A DNA stretch of 7,992 nt. It comes from Deltaproteobacteria bacterium. Lineage in GTDB: Bacteria; Desulfobacterota; Desulfarculia; Adiutricales; Adiutricaceae. The notes below the pieces were generated by a model. It was not told the DNA's origin, searched no databases, and was given only the letters and a program-made list of their open reading frames with translations. The position numbers and the translations under genes are program-made. Positions 1 through 3,933 of this stretch are shown piece by piece. Position 1 is the first letter of the stretch. Each line of letters opens with the position of its first letter. The stretch lies in contig JAITJT010000094.1 in the NCBI GenBank assembly GCA_031278795.1, forward strand, positions 1 to 7,992, read 5' to 3'.

Positions 1-267
1 GTGTTTCCGGACGTCTCATGCCTTTTCGGGAGCACCCTGGGCGAGACTGTGATAGCTTCATCTGATGATTTGGCATCGCTTTTGCTCAAGGAGTGCGAGG
101 TGGCCTCGGTTCCCGGAAGCGCCTTTGGCCATGACCAGGCCCTAAGGTTTAGCTACGCGGCCTCAGAAAAGGAAATAATCTACGGCTTCGAGCGCTTGAG
201 CAAGTTCCTGGCCCCCCTGGAGTCCCCGCCTCCCTCCCGGGAGTGGCTCAAGAGGGCCATACCCTGA
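1..267 (+). CDS. Class I/II PLP-dependent aminotransferase, C-terminal part (aspartate aminotransferase-like)
   Basis: This is the last 88 codons of a gene cut by the window edge; the GTG at base 1 is an internal Val codon, not a start. The visible part is the small C-terminal domain of a fold-type I pyridoxal-phosphate aminotransferase. It opens with VFPDVS, like the 'FYxFPD(I/V)S' strand of aspartate aminotransferases. It then has the VPGSAFG motif (visible residues 37-43) and the LRFSYAAS motif (48-55), whose Arg49 matches the conserved arginine that binds the substrate alpha-carboxylate. A GFERL helix follows, as usual near the C-terminus, and the chain ends in a Pro-rich tail. The catalytic lysine lies outside the window. 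Family members move amino groups between an amino acid (typically aspartate) and 2-oxoglutarate in the cytoplasm. Aspartate specificity is likely but not proven, since related enzymes share these motifs. A long non-coding gap follows, so co-transcription with clpP is unlikely. Confidence 0.85.
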   Translation: MFPDVSCLFGSTLGETVIASSDDLASLLLKECEVASVPGSAFGHDQALRFSYAASEKEIIYGFERLSKFLAPLESPPPSREWLKRAIP

Positions 268-289
268 GACCTAATCTGTTAGCTCTCAG
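264..289 (+). terminator. Weak hairpin over the aminotransferase stop codon
   Basis: CTGAGA (264-269) pairs with TCTCAG (284-289). After a C-C mismatch, CTA (271-273) pairs with TAG (280-282) around a 6-nt loop. T-rich DNA (309-326) begins only about 20 bases later, so this is at best a weak or imperfect terminator. Confidence 0.25.
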
Positions 290-427
290 CCTAAAAGCCC
301 ATTTAGCTTAAATTTTTATCTTTTTTATGTTTTATATCTATATGTTTTAAGTTATACTTAGTTAACTCTAGTTATTTATTATTTGGGGTGAGTTTTGACA
401 CTTTTAAAAATAATCCCCCGTATGTAG

Positions 428-455
428 TTGATTTTGTCAAAAAAATGGCTATAAT
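428..455 (+). promoter_or_regulatory. Sigma70-like promoter, TTGATT-N16-TATAAT
   Basis: A perfect -10 box TATAAT (450-455) is preceded at 16 bp by TTGATT (428-433), which matches the -35 consensus at four of six positions. AT-rich DNA upstream could act as an UP element. The predicted transcription start is near 462. No gene begins within the next kilobase, so it would drive either a short non-coding RNA or a very long clpP leader. AT-rich DNA often yields chance -10 boxes, so the call is tentative. A perfect TTGACA at 395-400 has no suitable -10 partner. Confidence 0.4.
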
Positions 456-480
456 GTGATTAGCGTCAAGTGTTCTTATC

Positions 481-495
481 TTCCAGATTCTGGAA
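481..495 (+). other. Hairpin TTCCAG-ATT-CTGGAA followed by TTTT
   Basis: A 6-bp stem with a 3-nt loop is followed directly by TTTTG (496-500). It lies about 20 bases downstream of the predicted start of the 428-455 promoter. It is too weak to be confidently called an intrinsic terminator alone. Confidence 0.35.
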
Positions 496-502
496 TTTTG
501 CC

Positions 503-524
503 GCTGAAAAAAATTTTTTTTAGC
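503..524 (+). terminator. AT palindrome GCT-G-A7-T8-AGC, possible terminator or bent DNA
   Basis: GCT (503-505) is complementary to AGC (522-524), and the interior is seven A followed by eight T with one G-T wobble, making a nearly perfect 22-bp palindrome. T-rich DNA follows (525-542). It could terminate a short transcript starting near 462, or act as a rigid, bent A-tract. The stem has only two G-C pairs, so termination would be weak. Confidence 0.3.
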
Positions 525-789
525 TTTTATTTTGTTTTTTTAATTTTCCAAATTCCACCCGCCAAAAAGGGCCAAAAAAAACGCCCAAAGATTCTTTGGT
601 TCCAGATAACTCCTTGAATTTACTGGTTATTTTCCAAATAATTTTTTTCCCCAACACCCTCATTTTTTGCCAATATCCCACCCCTAAATTGCGGATTTAC
701 CCCTAATTTTTCCAAATTTTTTAAATTTTTTTTATCCGCCCCCCTTGCTTTTTTGAAATTCATGCTTATTTTTACCTGTGGAGAGGGAG

Positions 790-807
790 ACGCTTTAGAG
801 GAAGCGT
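790..807 (+). other. Hairpin in the less AT-rich island
   Basis: ACGCTT (790-795) pairs with AAGCGT (802-807) around a 6-nt loop. It sits in a stretch (about 775-920) with more balanced composition than its surroundings. A T6 run at 821-826 lies shortly downstream, but the intervening bases do not continue the stem. Function unknown. Confidence 0.3.
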
Positions 808-851
808 GAGTGGATGGCCATTTTTTCCTAAGTCCCTCCTCTTAGTCCTAT

Positions 852-887
852 CTTATTTAGCCCCACGGATGGGTGGTAATAAATAAG
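852..887. repeat. Inverted repeat CTTATTTA / TAAATAAG with inner stem
   Basis: CTTATTTA (852-859) and TAAATAAG (880-887) are perfect complements separated by 20 bases. Inside, CCCA (862-865) pairs with TGGG (870-873) around CGGA. The 11-mer TAATAAATAAG at 877-887 also occurs at 3529-3539, downstream of the zinc-finger gene. No function can be assigned. Confidence 0.4.
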
Positions 888-1157
888 CCTACCCCTTGCG
901 CCCCGGCGGCGGGCTCTCAAAGCTAAGGCCTTTTGTTAAATTTATGTCTTTGGGGCCCTTTCCACTTTTATGAACTTTTTGGTTTTTTTCTCTCTTTTCC
1001 GAGTCTTTTTAGGTCCCCCTTCCACTTTCACTTTATTGGGTGCCCCAAGATGCCCAATATCTCAGAGACTTACTAGTATTTTTTAAGGAAAGGCTGAATT
1101 TAACACAAGGTGTCCTTAGCCAAATGTATATGTAAATCTTTAAGCTCAGCCCTACTA

Positions 1158-1219
1158 GGGTATTATTATTTAGGGCATTATTTATGTAGGGCATTATTAT
1201 TTTGGGCATTATTATTATT
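1158..1219. repeat. Four tandem copies of GGGCATTATTATT-like unit
   Basis: Copies start at 1158 (GGGTATTATTATT), 1173 (GGGCATTATTTAT), 1189 (GGGCATTATTATT) and 1204 (GGGCATTATTATT, running on as ATT repeats), with a period of 15-16 bp. The period is not a multiple of three throughout, and the reading frame this block opens on the minus strand is an Ile/Asn-rich artefact. It looks like a slippage-prone minisatellite. Confidence 0.75.
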
Positions 1220-1248
1220 GAAGGTGTAAGCCAAGCCCATTCCAAAGG

Positions 1249-1265
1249 CTTTTGATTTTCAAAAG
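1249..1265 (+). other. Hairpin CTTTTGA-TTT-TCAAAAG
   Basis: Perfect 7-bp stem (1249-1255 with 1259-1265) and a 3-nt loop, followed by GGTTTTGTT. It is AT-rich and therefore weak, lying just after the 15-bp repeat block. Function unknown. Confidence 0.3.
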
Positions 1266-1299
1266 GGTTTTGTTAAGCGTTCTAGATCACAAAACAGCC

Positions 1300-1311
1300 T
1301 TAATGCATTAA
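1300..1311. repeat. 12-bp perfect palindrome TTAATGCATTAA
   Basis: The sequence equals its own reverse complement. It could be a protein-binding site, but in AT-rich DNA such palindromes also arise by chance. Confidence 0.4.
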
Positions 1312-1315
1312 TATT

Positions 1316-1349
1316 TTAGCCTCCAGCATTCTTTAGCCTCCAGCATTCT
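1316..1349. repeat. 17-bp tandem duplication (TTAGCCTCCAGCATTCT x2)
   Basis: Two identical 17-bp units (1316-1332 and 1333-1349) are followed by the beginning of a third (TAGCC at 1350-1354). The perfect identity suggests a recent duplication. Confidence 0.8.
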
Positions 1350-1364
1350 TAGCCTTTTACTCTT

Positions 1365-1397
1365 TTGAAAGCCTCTTGAAAGCCTCTTGAAAGTCCT
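1365..1397. repeat. 11-bp tandem repeat TTGAAAGCCTC (x2 perfect, x1 degenerate)
   Basis: Units lie at 1365-1375, 1376-1386 and 1387-1397; the third matches at 8 of 11 positions. Two copies contain CTTGAAA, which resembles a heat-shock sigma32 -35 element, but no CCCCAT-type -10 box follows at the right distance. The block lies about 240 bp before clpP. Confidence 0.7.
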
Positions 1398-1421
1398 TTG
1401 TTGGCTAAAGTTAAGCCTTAT

Positions 1422-1439
1422 GTGGGGCGCGACCCCCAC
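1422..1439 (+). other. GC-rich hairpin GTGGGG / CCCCAC
   Basis: A 6-bp GC-rich stem (1422-1427 with 1434-1439) closes a 6-nt loop CGCGAC. It stands out in AT-rich surroundings. A second small hairpin follows (CTTAA 1452-1456 with TTAAG 1462-1466). No T run follows, so neither is a typical terminator. Confidence 0.35.
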
Positions 1440-1568
1440 CTTGAACTCACTCTTAAGCGCTTTAAGGAAAAACTGGAAAGGGAGGTATCTCTTTTAATTT
1501 ATGCGTTTTGGTATTATCATGTGCCAAATGCTATAGCACCTCCAGGCGCTTTAGTTTAGATTTCATTC

Positions 1569-1612
1569 TAGTCCATATTTAGTCCATAAGTCTTTATAGA
1601 CTAGTCCAATAT
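1569..1612. promoter_or_regulatory. Three phased TAGTCCA boxes upstream of clpP
   Basis: TAGTCCATAT begins at 1569, TAGTCCATAA at 1580 and TAGTCCAATA at 1602, so the spacings are 11 and 22 bp, placing all copies on about the same face of the helix. The slot at 1591 holds an AGTCT-TTAT-AGACT hairpin (1589-1602) instead of a copy. The set ends 22 bp before the clpP start codon, where an operator or activator site could lie. No known regulator site was recognised, and slippage duplication is the alternative. Confidence 0.4.
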
Positions 1613-1633
1613 CCCATAAACGGTGTTAATTAT

Positions 1634-2284
1634 ATGTATCCACCCACTGTCATTGAACAGACCAGCAGAGGCGAAAGAGCCTACGACCTTTACTCCAGGC
1701 TCCTCAAAGACCGCATAATAATTCTAGGCGAAGGCATAAACGACAACCTGGCCAACCTTGTCTGCGCCCAGCTCATCTTCCTGGAGGCCGAGGACCCCCA
1801 GAAAGACATACATCTCTATATAAACTCGCCCGGGGGCTCCATTACCGCCGGGCTCGCCATCTACGACACGATGAACTTCATCAGGCCCGACGTATCCACC
1901 CTGTGCATGGGCATGGCGGCCTCCATGGGGGCCTTTCTCCTGGCGGCCGGGGCCAAGGGCAAGCGCACGGCGCTACCCAATTCCAACATCATGATCCACC
2001 AGCCCATAGGTGGTTTCCACGGCCAGGCCACGGATATTGAGATCCAGGCGACCGAGATAGCCAAGACCAAGGCTAAGATGAACAGCATCCTCTCCAGACT
2101 CACGGGCCAACCCTTGGAGAAGATTAGCCTGGACACGGAGAGGGACCACTACCTCACCGCGGAAGAGGCCCAGGAATACGGCATAGTGGACAAGGTCCTG
2201 ACCCAGCGCGAGCCCAGCCCTGAGGAGCTCAAGGAAACAGAGGAAAAGGACAAGGATGCCAAGGAGGAAGAGGAAAAGCCCTAG
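1634..2284 (+). CDS. clpP: ATP-dependent Clp protease proteolytic subunit ClpP
   Basis: ClpP is the serine peptidase of the ClpXP (and ClpAP) complex: two heptameric rings form a chamber that cuts unfolded chains delivered by the ATPase. The catalytic triad is visible as Ser97 in [12 protein letters not shown], His122 in MIHQP and Asp171 in the TERDHY segment, the same numbers as in the mature E. coli enzyme. The N-terminal segment ([21 protein letters not shown]) and the SPGGS strand (residues 65-69) are typical. At 216 residues it is slightly longer than usual: after about residue 190 comes a tail of some 25 residues dominated by Glu and Lys, which may be disordered. No clear Shine-Dalgarno sequence precedes the ATG, but the start fits the family's N-terminus. 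The zinc-finger gene begins 18 bp after the stop, so the two are probably co-transcribed. Confidence 0.97.
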   Translation: MYPPTVIEQTSRGERAYDLYSRLLKDRIIILGEGINDNLANLVCAQLIFLEAEDPQKDIHLYINSPGGSITAGLAIYDTMNFIRPDVSTLCMGMAASMGAFLLAAGAKGKRTALPNSNIMIHQPIGGFHGQATDIEIQATEIAKTKAKMNSILSRLTGQPLEKISLDTERDHYLTAEEAQEYGIVDKVLTQREPSPEELKETEEKDKDAKEEEEKP

Positions 2285-2302
2285 GACACTTTTCTTTTAA
2301 AG

Positions 2303-3499
2303 ATGACTAACAAGAAAGACACAGACGCCCTCTCATGCAGCATCTGCCACCAAAAGTCCCACAGGGGCCTCAGGATGATTAGCCTGGGCTTCACCAAAGA
2401 CCTAGGCGAGATGGAGGGCCGGGTGAACATCTGCGAGTACTGCCTGAGGACCATGACGAAACGCTTAGACCTTGAGCGCTTCAATAGTGAGGTGGGCACC
2501 TGCTCCCTCTGTGGGAGCCTTAGCGACGCTCTTATCGCGGGTCCCGGGGAGATTAAGCTTTGCGCCGGCTGCGTGGATACCTTCCAGAAGGTGGTGGATA
2601 ATAACGCGACTGAGGAGCACAACTTCGAGTACTCCTTGGACCCGGAGTCCCCTCCGGCCTTCTGGTTCGACCAAGACGAGACCCCTATTAAGGAGAAAGA
2701 CAAGCCCGAGTGCTCGGTGTGTAACAACACAATTGGGGTCACCAGCTTCTTTCCCACAAAGTTAGGCATTATGGGCCTATGTAAGCACTGCGCCGAGACC
2801 GCCATAAACCTCATGAGTAGGATTAGTAATCCCCCGCACCGTAAGGGGGAGAGCTGCCAGCACTGCGGAAAGAAGGCCTCGGAGAGGCTTAAGCTCCTTA
2901 GTTTTCCCGGGGGATCAGGCCTCACCTTGTGCTTAGAGTGCCTTAAGCTCTTTAATAGGGCCATGGAGAGGGAGCCCAATTTCCAGGCGGAGGACTTTCA
3001 GGTGGTGGAAAGGGATAGAAAGAAGCTCTTCACCTTGGTTCCGGCCCAAGAGGAGCCTAAAAAAAAGGCAGCTGTAAAAAAAGTGAATCCCAAGGAAGGC
3101 CAGAGCCCCATCGCGAGGGTTAATATCCACGTGAACCTTAAGGAAACGGGAAAAAAGGAGGCGCCAAGCAAGTCCAAGGTGCGCATGTGCAGCTTCTGCC
3201 GCAAAAACGAGGGAAACATCATGCCCACCATCCCCATATCCCTCCAGAAGATCTTTCCGGTGGAGCCCTGGTGTTTGTGTGAGAGCTGTCTGGACAACTT
3301 CCACAGCTACCTCAGGAAGCCCACCAAGGGGCTTCCGGCGGATAGGAACGCCGTACGCTGCTCCCTGTGCTCTTTTCCTATCTACACCGGCCAGAAGGCC
3401 ATCATGGGACCGCTTCCGGAGAGGCACGTGCTCTGTGAGCGCTGCGTAAAGGCCCTCTCCTACATAGTGAAGCGCTACCATCAGGACCTGAAACCCTAG
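2303..3499 (+). CDS. Protein with six tandem ClpX-type C4 zinc-finger domains; candidate ClpXP-associated factor
   Basis: I recognise the domains but not the protein as a named family. The 398 residues contain six Cx2C...Cx2C units with cysteines at 12/15/44/47, 67/70/87/90, 137/140/160/163, 185/188/210/213, 296/299/326/329 and 353/356/378/381. Several match the ClpX zinc-binding N-domain: unit 1 has GLRMIS and ICEYCL (ClpX here: GIRMIA, ICEFCL), unit 2 has LIAGP, and unit 6 has GPLPERHVLCERC (ClpX here: [13 protein letters not shown]). Units 3 and 5 are more diverged; unit 5 has an extra Cys324. The units form three pairs: gaps within pairs are 19-23 residues, gaps between pairs 46 and 82. 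The first long linker is acidic, the second Lys-rich. There is no Walker motif, signal peptide or membrane segment. ClpX zinc domains dimerise and bind adaptors and substrates, so a cytoplasmic adaptor, scaffold or decoy for ClpXP is inferred from domain type and position 18 bp behind clpP. No clear ribosome binding site is seen. Confidence 0.85.
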   Translation: MTNKKDTDALSCSICHQKSHRGLRMISLGFTKDLGEMEGRVNICEYCLRTMTKRLDLERFNSEVGTCSLCGSLSDALIAGPGEIKLCAGCVDTFQKVVDNNATEEHNFEYSLDPESPPAFWFDQDETPIKEKDKPECSVCNNTIGVTSFFPTKLGIMGLCKHCAETAINLMSRISNPPHRKGESCQHCGKKASERLKLLSFPGGSGLTLCLECLKLFNRAMEREPNFQAEDFQVVERDRKKLFTLVPAQEEPKKKAAVKKVNPKEGQSPIARVNIHVNLKETGKKEAPSKSKVRMCSFCRKNEGNIMPTIPISLQKIFPVEPWCLCESCLDNFHSYLRKPTKGLPADRNAVRCSLCSFPIYTGQKAIMGPLPERHVLCERCVKALSYIVKRYHQDLKP

Positions 3500-3505
3500 A
3501 ATTTA

Positions 3506-3543
3506 TGGAGCTTAGGCTCCAGTGCCGATAATAAATAAGGCAC
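3506..3543 (+). other. Two adjacent hairpins after the zinc-finger gene
   Basis: TGGAGC (3506-3511) pairs with GCTCCA (3516-3521) around TTAG. Directly abutting it, GTGCC (3522-3526) pairs with GGCAC (3539-3543) around a 12-nt AT-rich loop. The pair begins 6 bp after the stop codon. There is no T run, so it may be an mRNA 3'-end stabiliser or processing site rather than an intrinsic terminator. Confidence 0.45.
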
Positions 3544-3544
3544 A

Positions 3545-3581
3545 AAAGGCCCTAAAATGCCCCCAAAGGCCCAAAAGGCCC
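3545..3581. repeat. Three AAAGGCCC repeats
   Basis: Identical 8-mers at 3545-3552, 3565-3572 and 3574-3581, in a purine/C-rich stretch that also contains a further GGCC at 3591-3594. The spacing is irregular (20 and 9 bp). Function unknown. Confidence 0.5.
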
Positions 3582-3650
3582 CAAGCAAGAGGCCTACTTT
3601 AAGTGACTTAGCATTTATTGGCATAAACACCCTAAGGACATGTTTTAAAA

Positions 3651-3673
3651 GCCAGAGGGCACGCGCCCCTGGC
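3651..3673 (+). other. Bulged GC-rich hairpin
   Basis: GCCAG (3651-3655) pairs with CTGGC (3669-3673), and GGGC (3657-3660) with GCCC (3665-3668), with A3656 bulged and loop ACGC. It is the most stable structure in this gap. No T run follows, so termination is unlikely without Rho. Confidence 0.4.
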
Positions 3674-3833
3674 CCTTGATAAAGAGAGGGGAATTACCCA
3701 TTATTTGACTACGGCTTTGAGGGGCTGCCCTTAGCAGCTGACAAGATATACACATATTTCACAAGTTCATGCCAATAATTGGGTCTATGATCATTTGTCC
3801 ACCCGCCACACCCTAGGAATTTGAAGTATATAG

Positions 3834-3839
3834 TATAAT
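3834..3839 (+). promoter_or_regulatory. Possible -10 box TATAAT for clpX
   Basis: A perfect TATAAT hexamer whose last A and T are the first two bases of the upstream in-frame ATG (3838). No good -35 match sits 16-18 bp upstream. If used, transcription would begin near 3846, excluding that ATG from the message and leaving a leader of about 88 nt before the ATG at 3934. Confidence 0.35.
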
Positions 3840-3878
3840 GGGTGTAAGGTGCTTTAGACCCCCATCAGAGGCACTTAG

Positions 3879-3900
3879 GGGCCCCACGGACAAGGGGCCC
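3879..3900 (+). promoter_or_regulatory. GC-only hairpin in the clpX leader
   Basis: GGGCCCC (3879-3885) pairs with GGGGCCC (3894-3900): seven G-C pairs around the 8-nt loop ACGGACAA. It ends 33 bases before the chosen clpX start. It could stabilise the message or influence translation, which otherwise lacks a visible ribosome binding site. Confidence 0.4.
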
Positions 3901-3933
3901 GGAGAAGCTCTAAAAAGCGAAAGTTTTGCCAAA

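Larger units (their letters stand above)
268..1633. other. 1.37-kb AT-rich, repeat-rich intergenic region upstream of clpP
   Basis: No convincing gene is visible on either strand. The DNA is very AT-rich compared with the GC-rich genes around it, with long T and A runs (for example 507-521 and 716-731) and a G-poor, pyrimidine-rich stretch at about 643-755. It contains a promoter-like sequence (428-455), several hairpins, three tandem repeat blocks (1158-1219, 1316-1349, 1365-1397) and a phased repeat set just before clpP (1569-1612). A less AT-rich, more structured island lies at about 775-920. Trigger factor often precedes clpP in related gene orders, but no remnant of it could be recognised here. 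Confidence 0.8.
3500..3933. other. Hairpin-rich gap between the zinc-finger gene and clpX
   Basis: No gene of its own is supported in this 434-bp stretch. It starts with two adjacent hairpins (3506-3543). Three AAAGGCCC repeats follow (3545-3552, 3565-3572, 3574-3581), then a bulged GC-rich hairpin (3651-3673) and a small one (GCTGC 3724-3728 with GCAGC 3734-3738). It ends with a TATAAT box (3834-3839) and a GC-rich leader hairpin (3879-3900). This suggests that clpX is transcribed separately from clpP and the zinc-finger gene, at least in part. Confidence 0.6.

Noticed and set aside
1033..1245. 70-codon open frame on the minus strand in the AT-rich gap
   Set aside because: It runs through the ATT-rich minisatellite, giving Ile/Asn-rich low-complexity sequence with no recognisable domain and no ribosome binding site.
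1158..1397. Tandem repeats as a possible CRISPR array
   Set aside because: Units are 11-17 bp, directly adjacent and from different families, with no spacers of uniform length and no cas genes in view.
1422..1440. tRNA-like stem in the gap upstream of clpP
   Set aside because: A single GC hairpin without acceptor, D or T-loop arms; no TTCGA-type T-loop is nearby.
1592..1620. Sigma32-type promoter before clpP (CTTTATA with CCCATAAA)
   Set aside because: The -35 part matches the CTTGAA consensus poorly and the -10 is only partial; in AT-rich DNA the match is not convincing.
268..1633. Decayed trigger-factor (tig) gene in the gap
   Set aside because: No frame on either strand gives recognisable trigger-factor stretches, and the low-complexity composition does not resemble a recent pseudogene.
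2281..3481. Long antisense frames opposite the zinc-finger gene
   Set aside because: The + strand frame has 24 regularly placed cysteines and ClpX-like motifs; the antisense products lack any recognisable domain.
3838..3933. 32-residue N-terminal extension of ClpX from the upstream ATG
   Set aside because: The ATG overlaps a TATAAT box, the extension looks non-conserved, and the later start gives the normal ClpX length and cysteine positions.
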